A stretch of DNA of 64,000 nucleotides from Arbacia lixula (taxonomy: Eukaryota > Echinodermata > Echinoidea > Arbacioida > Arbaciidae): positions 20,686,571 to 20,750,570 of the forward strand of contig OZ022579.1 of NCBI GenBank assembly GCA_963669155.1, read 5' to 3'. Shown here in pieces: positions 32,914-47,900 of the stretch. A program made the position numbers and the translations under genes. A model generated the notes under the pieces. It did not search any database, was not told the origin of the DNA, and saw only the letters and a list, made by a program, of their open reading frames with translations. The first letter of the stretch is position 1. Every line of letters begins with the position of its first letter.

Positions 32914-35900
32914 GTAAAGCTATTGTTAATGATTATTACGAATGTGAATTGTTATTCTTCCAGATTGTTACATGGGAATTGTTATACATTGTATGTCCCA
33001 TTTGAAATGATACAGTGTTAGAATGAGATTTTCCACATAAACCTAAATATCTTGCTCACATCAAAGATGTGGTGCATTCTGGCCAATATCAGAGAATACA
33101 GTTTGCTCATTGCTAGGGTACATTTTTCTTGTGTGGGAACCAGAGCCATTATCTTGTTCTATCGCTGCTTTCTTCCTGTAATTTAAAACTACTTATGACA
33201 TTAATTTCATAATATAAAACTCGTTGACGGATGTAACCTTCAGTCAGGTATTGGCCAGTACATTTGGCTGATGATCACATAATTCCGTTTGAGACAGTAT
33301 CTTACAATGATTGTAGTCTGCCTCCAGCATATCTTACCAATTCTGTGAACTATTGGCACAACTGACCTGAAAAAATATCCTTTAGAAAATGTTATTCAGA
33401 TGAGCTAGTGTCTAGCGAAAAGGTGCATTCACATGGAAGAGTTTTGCGTTTGCCACCTGCCGTTAAACGTCAATGTTTTCATGTTGTTGTATGGCAATGT
33501 AATCGCTACTCCATCTCAATGACTCCACAAAAGTCTTCTCAGTGCAAGTGGCAGCAAAGCAAACCACTTTTGTGTGAATAATATGGTGAGTAGTGTATCT
33601 GAGTAGTGAAAGGGACCCTTGTTTGCATGTGAAACTTATATTCCCAGGACTTTGTGAGGACAATGCAGACAAAACTGTAACTCTCCAAATTGTGGTCCAA
33701 GACCAGTTACAAAATAATGCCGACATTGGGGGCTCTTCCTTCCTGCTCTACCCTCGGAGGGAGAAGAGGAAGCAGGCCTCTACCAGGAAGGCGGAGGCTG
33801 GGGAGGAGGATGGTATGGTGTACCAACAGTGCGGAGAACTCACTCTGGTCAAGAATCTTGAAGAGGAATCCATATCTATTCTCATTGGCAAGCTGAAGTA
33901 TGAGGTGAGATATTTGCAAGCCGTTTGTTGTGGCATAAGGAAGAAGCAACCATGATAGTTTGAATATTTTCAGAATAATATCAAGGTCAAAAGAGAAAGA
34001 TTTGACTTAGGATATTATTTTTAGCTTAAGAATTTAAATGGAACATGATATGCACTTAAAGTCAGCTTAAAGTCATCAGTACTGAAATGACACACAACTA
34101 AAAGTCAATGTACACTGTAAACACACTTTAAAGGGTTACACTGGGCAGAAATTTCATTGTGTTTATATCAAAGAAATGAACGTACCAAACAAGTTTGAGA
34201 TCCTGAATTTATTTCTACATTGCTAGGGAATCATTTTTAATATCCCATTTCAATAGTTCTATACGATAATGATACCACATTACGTAAAATACTCTAATCA
34301 ATTGCAGCCAGCAAAGATAATCTCAACAATTGCTTTTGAGCATGCCACTCAGCACGTACGGTACGTATAAATTTCTTCAGGGCAGGGAGAGCCCAGCCGC
34401 AAGTACTGTACACACTCGACAAAGCTGTCACCCAACTCTTGTTAAATGCAAGTTTGCTGATCAGAGCTTGGAAACTTGAACGACGAAACCGCTGGATATG
34501 AGTTCATTCACAAAGGGGTGCTGCACACCGAGCAGGAATTCTCTGTGATACAGTGTATCATGTGCGCAAAACCGCAAGAATTCAGCTGCACAACCAGCAA
34601 ATACAATAACAACTTCATATTTGGGAACAGAATCTATTGCGAGTGACTTTCAATATGGCGGATAATGAAAACGCTGATACTGTGTACTGTACTTGTATAC
34701 AGCCCTGTATCATGCGAGCTGCATGTGTACACATTATAGCATGAAAGTTTGAGCGAGCGTGCCAGAAGCGATACTATTGTTTCCGCTATAACATATACGT
34801 ATTGATCTAGCAAAACAAATAGACGCACGGGACATCGAGATAGCCGATGTTCTGTGCGATGTATTAATTAATTGTATATTTAAAATAACAGAAACATAGG
34901 AGACCTCACAACAAGACGGTTGATGCTAAATATGTTACTCATTGCGGATAATTGGCTAGTGATAATTGTTTGTCTCGCAATGTATGGTAAACGGAATAAA
35001 AAAAAGATCACGTTTCGTGCGCTGCTGCAACACTTCGTCAAGTGGGATACAAAATTGTAGTAAGTAGGGCTATAAATACCCTATGGTCAGTGCAGCGCAC
35101 TAACTGAAACCTGCTCATAAGAAGTCCAATACTATAGACTGGCGTATCCGGGTATTCAACCAACAATAGACCGATAATAGGTGCGCATTGTTGGGCGGTA
35201 ACAATGGCTAGCTTCAAACTAACAACGAGCTGCTATGGCGTGTCGACACAAGGTGGTCGGGGAGTGTCATGGCGGCGTATCATACGAATCCAAAATTCAG
35301 GGATATCGATCCCATTGTCTCGATTGAAATTGTTGGGTTTGAGACGGATATTGATGGCTTCCTTTACCCTAAGTGTGTACCAGTGGCGTTCTTAGGAGAT
35401 GCACTGAACCCCATCCCAGTGCAGTTGGTGCTTGTTATCCCATGCATGTTCGGCTACTGCTGAGCTGTCAGTCTGGCTGATATGGTTAATATTCAATTAT
35501 AGTACCAAAACAACATAGCATTGGTTTTGTAATGCACGGAGGTCCCCTTTAACACCATTATGATTACCATGGTTTCTGAATATTAACTAATTTATTGTTT
35601 TTTGTGATTTTCAGGTGCATTTTCACCATCGTTGACAAGAAGACAAAATTATTTGTGTTGTATAGTCATTTAGTCCTAATTACAGACTATCATCACAGAA
35701 AATATTTTGTATTTTGGCTTTTCATCTCTAAGTTATCACAATTTGAAATGCGCTGAAAACCGCAATTTGTCATTATGTAATTATGTAATTGGGTATTTAC
35801 GACCATTTTCGAACACTTACACTTGCGAGTAAACATTTTTTTTCGCTTAAGTTTTCAGGTAACCCATGAAAATGTAGGTAAGTGTCTATTAATACAGGTA

Positions 35901-38900
35901 TATTGGTGTCAGTCCTAGATGGGACGGGTGGTGATTGTGACCTTGAACTTGACAACTTTAAGAGAAATCCAAATGTGAGGGCGCCGTACATGAAAACGAT
36001 GTGTGATCGATTTTTGGTAGGTTGATTAAACGAGTGAGAGACTTTGAATACGTATAATATTGGGTTCTAAGCTCATTGAATTTTGAAGTTGTCAGCTTCC
36101 AAACATGCACCAAAAAACCTTACCTTAGAAGCTTAGCACCATTTGCGGTGACCTCGTACGTAATTTATAATGGGTGGTCAGATCCATGCCATTTTATATT
36201 GTGAATGTTAAGTCTATAAAGTTCTTCCAATTTCCAGAAAATGAGCAAGTTTCTTATCTAACTTGGCTGCAGCAGTCAAAACATAGCAAATTCTGTTTGA
36301 AACTGGGTTGTCCGACCATGCATTGGTTGCTGTGGGAGGTTGTATCTTAGCAACCATTTGACCCTGAGGCAAAATATTTCAGAACCTTCCATCAGACACT
36401 TGGGGAAACATTTGGTCTGAATTTAAAGAAAATTGAAGGGGGTCGGGTTAACAGCATTGGTTGATTTGACATGGCCTGGCTGCAATTTAAACAAAGACAA
36501 AGTCTTCTTCTTTTCAAACAATGATAATCCCATAAACACAAATAAATTGATACATTTATTTCTTTTTTCAGGTTACAGTAATCAATTTTTAAACTGTCTA
36601 ATGGATTATTTCAAAATATACTTCTGAAGTGAAAACAGATTTTCTCATACATTCAGTAGCGATGTCATTCAATAACAACCTGTTTGCTTAGCTACTTTTA
36701 AAGGGAATATACTGTACTGGGAAGACACAAAGGCCTTCAAATGGTGGCCGTGAGCAATCTTCTTGCCAATGGTCTTAAATTCATGTATTGTCCGTTTTAG
36801 AAACTTGGTGAAAGTTATTTGCCCTCAAATGATCCACATTTGGAGTAAGTAGTGATCAAATCACAATTACCTGAAATGTTCAGCCCGAACGTTTTGAGGA
36901 TTTGTGAACAATCCCAAATTACTCCAAATGTGGATCATTTGAAGCAAATAACTTTCACCAAGTTTCTAAAACGGACAATACATGAATTTAAGACCATTGG
37001 CAAGAAGATTGCTTACAGTCACCTTTTGAAGGCCTTTTTGTCTTCCCTGTACAGTATTTTACGCCCTTTAAAGATATATTACATTATGTATTGCATATGG
37101 TCCGGTAGAATTTTTAAAGGGTTCCTTATAATATTAGATTTGAAATGTTCCTTGAAAGAAAGTTCTTGCATGATGAGAATGACTTTCATGGCACACCATT
37201 GTTATCACACTTTTATCATGGTGTAATATAAAACTAATCATAACGTCCGATTTGTTTTTCTCAGGCAACTCTTCGTTTGCAAGACTCCCCTTCCCCTTTA
37301 CCGTCCACTCCTTCCCCACTTCCTTCCCTTACCATCATCTCCTCAGTGGAGCCTCCAGCATCACCAGAGCCAGTGCCAAAACAAGTGCCAGAGCCAGAGC
37401 CAGAACAAGAACGAATGATAAAGCAACCTACTCCACTACCCACACCACCAGTGGTGAGTTGTACAATTTCTGTCACCTCTCATTTCCATAACTCTTGGGT
37501 GATATTCCGAAATTCCTCTTTTAAGTTTTTCCTCACTACCCAAGCAAGTTGTCACCGAGTAATGCTGTCTCCTAACTCCCCAATCTAGAAGGAGCATAGG
37601 AAAGGCCAAATTGGTATTCCAAATTATGTCTTTCTTTGATATATTCCAGTTTGTTGATTGCTTAAAAGTGTTGTTTAAGATTTAATAAGTATATTCTGTT
37701 TAGTCCCAACTACTTTACATCTTTTTATACAACTGTCAACAGTTGGATTAAAAATACAAAGATAAGCATACGTATTATATACGAAACATAATAATGAAAA
37801 TACAAACTATTATTAACGCCAAATCGCATCCTATTGCATTGAAATATGTGCCAACAAAAATAATAATTACAACAATAATAATAACTTATAGCTTTCTAAT
37901 AAACTACTGTGTACAATAAAAAGGTATATTGTAAAATGTGAAATTACCAAATTGAATCTGCAATTGTACATCTCGATTGTATGGAGGATCTGTTGATATA
38001 ATATTATCAAACTCTACATATCACACAATAATAAATGGATGTAAAAGCGTTATGTGAAAATTCAGAAAGTGTGTGTCACATGACCTCAAATACATGTAGC
38101 TCAACTATTGGTGAGAGAGAGAGAGAGAGAGCAAAATGAGTTCAGAGGGAAGACAAAGACTATTTTGTGACATTATTAAAGAAATAGCCATTTGTTTCCC
38201 TCTATCTTGATATTGGATCATCACTTAAAAGTACATGACACACAAAATCTATGCAACACATATATAGAGTTTAAGTGAATTGTCTGGTCTGTCTTTTAGG
38301 TGAAATTTGATCTCCCCAAACCCAGAGAGCCCAGCAGGCCATCTGGTCTTGTTGCCCCGGTCAATCAGGAGGAAATTATCGTGATTGTCCATGCTGCTAG
38401 TGGCTTGACCCCCCTCCCTAACAGCTCCATGCCCAACCCTTATGTCTTGGGGTAAGTACAGTTGGACTGAATGTAGCTCTCATGGATTGGAGATGAGTAC
38501 AGTCTTCTTAAACTGTACTTGTGACCTCTCCTTTCGTCCAGCCCCCCCCCCCCCCCCTTCCTACCTTATGTCCTCGGGTAAGTAGAGAGTTGGACTGAAT
38601 ATACCGGGCATGGATACAAGATGAGTACAGTATTCTTAAAAACTGTACCTGTGACTCCCCTAATGTCCTGGGGAAAGTACAGTGGGACTGAATGTAGCTT
38701 CGCATGTGTACAAGATGAGTATAGTGTTCTTCAACTGTTTCTGTGATATCCCCCTCCCACCCTTCTCACATTAACTCCATGCCCTAACTTCAGGTCCTGT
38801 GGTAAGCACTGTTGTCCTGATTGTAACTAACATGGATGGATAGGTGGGTGCTGTGTGTTTGAACTGTACCCGATCTGTCTCTCTCCCTTTGGCTTGACCC

Positions 38901-41900
38901 CCTTCTAGACAGCTCCATGCCCCCCCCCCCCCTCCCCCCTTTGGTCCTGGGGTAGGTGCAATGTACTATAGGACTGATTGCAGTAGTCATGGAAAGGTGG
39001 ATGCTGTTTTCTTCACTAGTACCTCATAACCACCCTCTCTTTCTCACTTCCTGTTTGCAAACATACTGAGATTGAACAAAAAAGTAGAAGAGTCTTTTAG
39101 TTGATTTGTGTTTCTGCTACTCAAATTTAGCTAAAACATGTACATGTCGGAAGGAGTAATTTTGGGGTATTGACCATAACCTAAGAGGTTGGCTTCATGA
39201 ATCAAGAAACTAAGAGCGAGTGGAGGCACAGATGGTAATATTGATGTTGATGATTGACAATTATTTCCATATTGTCAGTGTCCCCAACTTAGAGCTGAAT
39301 TTGATGGTGTTTTCCCTGTCTTGATTGTCACTTCTTTGTGTGTAATATATCTAATCTGTAGGAAGATCCAAGCCAGTCCAGAAAGAGATGAGGCCCCGCA
39401 CCCCAAGACCAGCTGGCAGAGTACATGCCCAACCCTCAACGCCACCCCCAGTCCCATGTGGGGGGACATGATCTGCTGCAAAGTCCCTGCTGCTGGTGCT
39501 GATGACAGGGCTTCTCAGGCTGATGGTAAGAGGAAACCCTGTAGATGCCCCCACTTCACCCTCAAAAACCCTCTAGGTACCAAGCTTTGAAACTGTTTCA
39601 TAAAACTTACCATTAATTGTTCTACCATGGTAACATTGCTCGACAGCCAATCAAATTCAAGGTTTCATTGGAAGTTGCCATTGGTAACAAAGTTAACATC
39701 AATGGTAAGTTTTATGCAACAAGGCCCTGAAGTGATTTACTACACAGCTCCATGACAAGACTAATGAGTGGGTTGAGGTGCGTTTCCATGTAAGTGGGTT
39801 GCCAATTCTGTTCGTTGCCGGCACATTGATGTGACGGCTTTCATGCCATGGCAAACTCTGTGATTAATCCTGAGCCAAGGTGATTTGACATCCACAAGAG
39901 GCCTATAATAAGGTGGCATCGTAATACCGCCTCTGTGCGATCGCACCTTTACGAATGTACTGAAACTGAGCTCTATTGTTCATATTGCTGAACTAGAAAT
40001 AGTGTCTTTTAGTTGATGATGGTCTAACAGAGCTGCTAACTAGTGTGATCTTCTGCTTTGTGAACCCTGGTCCAATTAGGAGGTAAAAATTTGGCATGGA
40101 ACTACAGTAACCAAAAAGATGTGGCTTAGTTGTGTCCTATAAGGCATTTAAAGTGTACTCATAACTAGGCCTGAGTCGAATCGATTATTAAGCCGGTGTT
40201 CGATCGAAGAAGTCGAACTCCGATTTCGTTTTGATGAATTCGATGCATCGACGAAATTACCAAATTGACTAGAAAACACAAAATCTTTTGTTTGATAGTC
40301 CTGTTATACACAATTTATCTTCATATTTTCACAATTTTAATTTGCTTACTTGGTTCCTACTCTCTTTTGTGAGTTTTGCAGGTAACGCATCAAGAGAATG
40401 AACAGGTCGCTCGATGATCAAGCAGCTACTACATACTACTTGGATTTGATTCGTTCACTACTATATACAGCGCAACGCGCGCGCCACAACAAACAATTGT
40501 CCATAGACTTTGTACAACGGATAGCATCGTGTGTTGTGAAAACCCGGAAATACAGTGGCAATCATGCGTAAGGCTCATTTGCATACACGCTGCCGACGTA
40601 CAGACTAATAGAGCGTCTCGTACAGCGATTCGGAGACCACTGATTGGTGCATCGCGTAGATCACGTCATAACCATGTGGTCGCCAAAACAGTGATACAAT
40701 ATCCAGTCACGTTGTCCGAAACCCGGAAGCGATTTTTCGACGCATTAGGGTTACGAAAAAAAAAAAATCGCAACCCGGAAGCTGATTGACTTTCTGCCCG
40801 TTGCAACAGACTCTCCAGATTCCAACCTACATACATGTATACGATGCCATATTGACGCTAATTTGTAAGATTTTGACGGAAAAACAAGAAGTAATCGAAA
40901 TTCGCTTACATGTGCAGTATCGGTGAGAAAATAGATTCTCCGAGGTTACCTATCATAATTCATATAAAATATAGGAAAGTGAAATTCTAGGTCAATTTTG
41001 GTACGAGGTGATAGAGAATTGCATGCTTGTTTATGTGGGGAAATGGAAGGATTGCACTGCGTATGCTTACTATATTTTCATTCATAAATTGGCTCTTGGC
41101 AGTGGCTGGGTGACGTCATGTATCGATGCATCGATGTTCGATCGGCGCAAAGCCATCGAACACCGGTTTCTGAAAAAATCGATATGACTCAGGCTTACTC
41201 ATAACCTGTTGTTTACATTTATTGTCCGTAGAGCAGATTGTGAGGGAGGGTCAAAACCATTAAATCGGCGCATTTAGGAACATTCAATTTCAAAATAATA
41301 AAGTTTCAGTAGCAATTTTGTCTTTATTTTATAGTGAAACATTAAGCAACACAGTTTCAAAATCCAAGAGATGAGCATTCAACATTGTTTGGTTCAAGAA
41401 TTACACATGTTTCATCTTGTGGATGCAAAACACACGGTGTAACCTACGTTACCATGACCCGAGACACTTAAAGGGAAAAAATACATTGTAATATGCACTA
41501 TCAGGTCACAGCCTTTGCTCTAGATTCCAGTTAAGCTATTAAACAAAGAGACTGGAAAATGTTTAAGTGGAATATAGGTAATCTTGTTCTGCAGTTATTA
41601 CAAAATACAAACTTCTATATTATGAACGCTGAATCATTATTTAATTGTCATCATATCTTTTCTGATAGGTAATGAAATTTTAAAGACTGACTTTTTCAGG
41701 CATGATCTAAAAGTATGAAGTCACATTATATCACTTTGGCATGAAGAAATGATCTTGGGAAATAGAATACGAGTACCAGTTCAATCAAATTTGGTAACAT
41801 AAGTTACGTAGATAAGTATCGTAGGTTACTTGAAGAATGGAGAAGAGGAGGAGAGGAGAACAATGTAACTTTTCAGAATATATATATATGACATTAACCA

Positions 41901-44900
41901 TATGAAATGAATAAACTGGTATTTTTCTTTCAAGCCCCTGTACTTTTTTATCATTTTACCTTTCAAATTTATTTAATAACTGTATAAGTTTTATTTAGTT
42001 AGGATATGCAATCCAATGTAACAACTGTTGCGAATATTAAATCAATTCTCATGAGAAATTACAACACTTCCCCTGTTTACCACTTTCATTCTTATAATGC
42101 ACACATTATATACATTTGACATGTCCATGTGCCACATAAAATGAAATCATGGTAGACACGTGCATCCGCTGAGGGAATGCCTATATTCATAAGTAACGTA
42201 TGTTACAATCCTAAATGTGGAAACATGTATTACAATATAAAAGTTTAGATGGAGAAATGGATCTACTTTCAAACATTTGTCCCTAAGAAAATGAATAATT
42301 GTGTTAGTCAAAGATCTAACAGGTAACTTTACACTTTAAAGGAAAGAATAGAATAACTATAAGCAAACCTTATATTCATAAGTAACATATGTTACAATCC
42401 TAAATGTGAAAATATGTATTACAATATCAAAGTTTAGATGGATAAATTAATCTTCTTTCAAACATTTGTCTGTAAGAAAATGAATAATTGTGTTAGTAAA
42501 AGAGATCGAACAGGTAACTTTACACTTTAAAGTAAATAGTAGACTAGCTATAAACAAACCTTTAATCGGGTGATATCTCACAAAAAAATCTGTTAATTCA
42601 AATGCTAGGTAACATTTTCAACTGAAATTGAACAACTATGTCCACCAATAAGCAAAACATTGCAGTAGTACCTACATAAGGCATACTCTTCTCCTTAAAT
42701 AATTGTTCCATTCATGCTCTTGAACAGCCTATCTACCCCACCCCCACCCCAGATTAACGTTAACTTGGTTTTATTTATGCATAGGATAGTGCTCAAAATG
42801 CTCTTTGGAATGTAACAGCTATTTTGGATCTTGTTTCCATGAATAAAAAAAAACAGATTTCTGTATATCTGAATAGCATTTTTCTTTTGGTATTCATCTC
42901 AAATATCATAATCTCATATAAATTGAAATACAGCAACAGAAATTGAGTAACACCAACCAGATCGAAAGTGCAACTATGAAAACAGATTCTACCGAATAAT
43001 ATTGGATTACCCCCACACAATGGAATTAAAGCACTCTAACATTGTTTGAGTCCAGTAGGCTATGAACAAATACCTTATGAGCGAGAACTGAACGCTTTGA
43101 ATTCCAATGGAACAACTGACTTTCCTTCCCTAAAACATATTTCGTTAAAACATGGTATTGTATGTTACATATAATTTGGGACAAATTTTGGTTGATGTAA
43201 GATATTATTAATATCAAAAGCAACACAATCTTTCTTCAATATCTCACATGGACAAATAAAAACGTTTATTTTTAATGCGCTTTTAGAAAGATGTCAGATG
43301 ACAGATTTTCTTTTCACACTTATCCCGCATTTAGTGTGCCATTTTATTTTCTTGGGGCTTTATTTCCCGGTAAAATGGGTCTCATTTTTATCGGCAAGTG
43401 CCACCGAAGAGATGAGAGGCAAAAACCATCATCTGCAATGTTTAATTTCTTAATAACATAAGCAGAATCCTCAGCGACACCAAAATTTCAGAATTGCGCC
43501 GAGATAGTGGGTTTGAGTCGGGAGTAACCCCGCTGCTCAGTCACTGAGTGGGGAAAAGCCAGCCCACACATACGCAGGCTCAGTAAAGAATGGGTTGATA
43601 TTATTTTGTTTTCTGGTGCTGTACATAGATAGCAATAAGATCTATTGGTCCAGCGGCATAGTTGAATAATTGTTCACTTTTGTCTAAAAGCACAAAATTT
43701 GGCACACATGTACAATTGATTTATCAAAGCAAACTTGGATATTGAGCCCTCTTGGAAAATGGCCACCATGAGAGGTGGCCATGAGAGGTGGATTTTATCA
43801 TATAAGGTGTCATATTGAAGCTAATTAAATTCTCTGCAAGATGATACCAAACTCAAATGGCTTTCGGGTAATTCTTATTAAATTTTAGGGCAAAAGTGTG
43901 ATTTTTAAACAAAATTTTGAAGATTTTAAATTTTCTTCATTTATGTATTGGTTCATATTTAAAAAATCATACTTCATTGGATAATGGCGCAATCAACTGC
44001 TTCTGGGTTACATAATAGCTCTTATCGATCGGCGGGCGGGTCCTTGTAGGGCTTACATGCATACGTGCATAAAGCAAATTGTAATTTAAGACTTTGAACA
44101 GAATTGTTAACTTGCCAAATAAACAGAATCTTGAATTAAAATACTCTTCTGAAAAAACCTGAAAACGTTTGTTGATTACAAAAATCTGGAACTACTTCAT
44201 GTCCACATTTTGAAAAGAACAGAATCTAGCTCTACCAGCCTACCAGACAATCAGAAATGTAAGGAAAGATAACAGCAAGCGCCGCATATGATGCCCTCTT
44301 GCTTTGGCAGGAAGCTGTGAATAGTGAATAACTCAGTGAATAAACAATTTAAAAAAAACGACAACTTGCCGAAAACAGGATCTTGAATCAAAATACCCAC
44401 GTTAATGATAATCAAGTGTTCTCTTTGTTGGTTGTTAGTAAGAATATCCTCATCTTCATTCCTATTGTTCACTCTTTGATCTACAGCTAAGTGTTAGTGC
44501 AAGTGCAGTGCGTAGTGCAGAATCTAATTAATTCACTTACTTTGTTATGTACGGTTAGTTACATACGGTAAACATTCATTTTGATTAATAATAGTAAAAA
44601 ATGATACCGTTGCAAATGCACATTAAAATATATTTACTATCCTAACATATCTTATTTAATCAAGAAATATTATTGTATCTTTTAAAATATTTTTGCCTCA
44701 ATATTTTCCAAACGGGAATTGACCGAAGTAAGCAACTTATTCCATAGGCATATCAATGAGTACAGCTAGCCGAGCTGTGCACTTGCGAGAACCGAAGAAC
44801 TGCGTGTTGCTGCCAGTTTGTCTGCATAATGATATCGTGGATCTGGATTGGTCTGGGCATGGGCTGAGGGCGAGGGCCAGGCTGGCCGCGGGGCTGGGGA

Positions 44901-47900
44901 TCCGGGGTAGTATTCACCACAATGGGGAATGCTGAGGCTCACTAAAAAAACAAAATCAAAAATGCGCCGGACATCAGAATTTTATTGATTAAGGGTAGTC
45001 AATCAAGTTAAGATCCTGCTTTTTGTTTGGCAAGGTCTTTTACAAGTTTCAATCAATTGGAGAATTAGTTAATGAGCTGTATTGCGTCATGCAGCTAGAA
45101 ATTGGGCTTTAAGTTACGTCGCACCGCAAAAAGCCAACTCTCCATGCCGAAATTGAAGGGTGATTTCAGAATTGATGGCTGCTTATATGTTGGATATTAG
45201 TTATATAAGTTGGATATAAGTGGATAATCATTATAAAATTATAAGTAAAGCAGAAATAATTCCCTCAATCACAGTTTGAATGATTTTTTTACAAAGCAAT
45301 TATAAAAGACTAAAAGTATTCTTCATTACTCTCTTTGCTGAACACTACAATTCAAAACAAGTTAAATTCTTCTGAAAATACCAGAATGTTCCTTGGTGCT
45401 CATGCATGGCCATCTTGAGCTCAATTCCATTCATGCATCATGTATACGAAATAAAGTACATGTATTTGACATTGACAATAATGGATGAATTTGGATCTTG
45501 CCACATTTGACTCAGCTCCGTACTCGGGTCTTGTACATATTTCATGATTTTTTTAACTTTTTCAGATGGGGATTGTTATAAAGGGGAATAAGCAGGCTAT
45601 TTAATGATACCAATATCGAGTATTATAACATAACTAGAGAGATATTGATGCTCAAATTTGAGTTGCGGAGCTTTTTTTGATGAGTTTACATGGGGGAATT
45701 CTCATTTTAATAATGTTTTTATGGAGTAAGAACATGAAACAAGCTAAACGATTTAAGTATAAACAATATCTGGTAAAACTTTCAATTCAATCTGATAATT
45801 CCTTCATACCAGTTACTATGGGGTTTTGATTAAGATTTTCATTGAAACTTCTGCTTCGCGCGCATGAGTGAACCCAATTTTTAAATCATCTTTTCTCCCT
45901 TTTCTGTGAAGCTGCACCTCCAAAATCTCTTTTGTTCTAATCACTTTTTGATTTGGTTAGGATGGTCCAATTTTGACAGGTTATATATCATTTTCAAGCT
46001 CAGAATTTACTCTTTAAGACTATGTCGAAAAGTGAAAATTCATTTCGGGCGACTTTTTGTGGGTTTCAAGCTGGGCGGTCACATATTTATTTCCCAATAG
46101 TTATGCTTAAATCAATTGGCAGAATAGGAACTAAGCCATAGAGAGGAGTTCGAGGAGAAGCGAGGGAAAAGGTAGATGAGGAAGCAAGGAAGGGAAAGAA
46201 GGATGAGTGTTAGGAGGAGAGGTAAAACAGGGAAAGTTTCCCATTTCAGGAATGTACAGTAAGTAGACGTAACTAGTACTACTCTACGTTACCTACTTCT
46301 AATAGCAGTAGATCCTATACAATACGGATGTTATGTTCTGGTGCCAATCTCGCGGTAGTGGGAATTTTTCCAGGAAGATTTTGCGCATACCTCCCGGGAG
46401 TTCCCGGGAGGTATGCACGCATCGTTGGAGATGAAGAACTAAAACGTAAGGCCTACTTTCAATCTAGAAATAAAGGGTAATCTTATATCGGTCATTTTTG
46501 TCTCGCCCACCGGAGGTGGAGGCGAGACTAAGGGATCCAAATGGCGTCCGTCCGTCGTCCGTCCGTCGTCCGTCCGTCGTCCGTCGTCCGTCACAAATGT
46601 TAAAGTTTACCTGCAAGACTCTCTTTTGACAAATAACTTCACATGGGTTGCTTGGATTACAACCTAACTTGGGTCATAGATGCACTGGGGGTACCTTCAT
46701 GTTATGGTACCGTTGGAGGTCACAGGATAAGGTCAAAGGTCATTTGAGGTCAAACGTTAAAGTTTACCTGCAAGACTCTCTTTTGACAAATAACTTCACA
46801 TGGGTTGCTTGGATTACAACCTAACTTGGGTCACAGATGCACTGGGGGTACCTTCATGTTATGGTGCCGTTGGAGGTCACAGGATAAGGTCAAAGGTCAT
46901 TTGAGGTCATACGTTAAAGTTTACCTGCAAGACTCTCTTTTGACAAATAACTTCACATAGGTTGCTTGGATTACAACCTAACTTGGGTCATAGATGCACT
47001 GGGGGTACCTTCATGTTATGGTACCGTTGGAGGTCACAGGATAGGGTCAAAGGTCATTTGAGGTCATACGTTAAAGTTTACCTGCAAGACTCTCTTTTGA
47101 CAAATAACTTCACATGGGTTGCTTGGATTACAACCTAACTTGGGTCATAGATGCACTGCGGGTACCTTCATGTTATGGTACCGTTGGAGGTCACAGGATA
47201 AGGTCAAAGGTCATTTGAGGTCATACGTTAAACGTTAAAGTTTACCTGCAAGACTCTCTTTTGACAAATAACTTCACATAGGTTGCTTGGATTACAACCT
47301 AACTTGGGTCATAGATGCACTGGGGGTACCTTCATGTTATGGTACCGTTGGAGGTCACAGGATAAGGTCAAAGGTCATTTGAGGTCATACGTTAAACGTT
47401 AAAGTTTACCTGCAAGACTCTCTTTTGACAAATAACTTCACATAGGTTGCTTGGATTACAACCTAACTTGGGTCATAGATGCACTGGGGGTACCTTCATG
47501 TTATGGTACCGTTGGAGGTCACAGGATAAGGTCAAAGGTCATTTGAGGTCAGGGATACAATTCTTTTGCGTAGCAACGGAGATCGCGATATTTCTGGTTA
47601 TTTTCGCAAGTGGGCGAGACACAATATTGCAGTGCCTTGTATTATATTTGTGGAGGAATGAGACTTTGCTAAAATAAAAGATAAGTAAACGCTTTATTAT
47701 ATTTGCTGAAGAATGCGACTTTGTTTAAATGAAAGAAAACGTTTTATTATATTTATGGAGGACTGAAACTTTGCTTAAAATGAAAGATAAGGCTTTATTA
47801 TATTTGGGGAGGAATGTGACTTTTTTGAATGAACGATAAATGTTTTACTATATTTACGGAGGAATGAGACTTTTCTAAAAAAAAAAAAATGAAAGATAAT

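Noticed and set aside
35204-35463. Frames of 63-64 codons between exons 2 and 3, considered as an extra exon
   Set aside because: Exon 2 joins exon 3 in phase without it, and I see no strong splice sites or known motif. It could still be an alternative exon.
36852-37226. 124-codon frame
   Set aside because: Lies mostly in one arm of the foldback MITE at 36702-37067.
40529-40789. 86-codon frame as a gene
   Set aside because: It lies inside the hAT-like MITE and shows no transposase or other domain.
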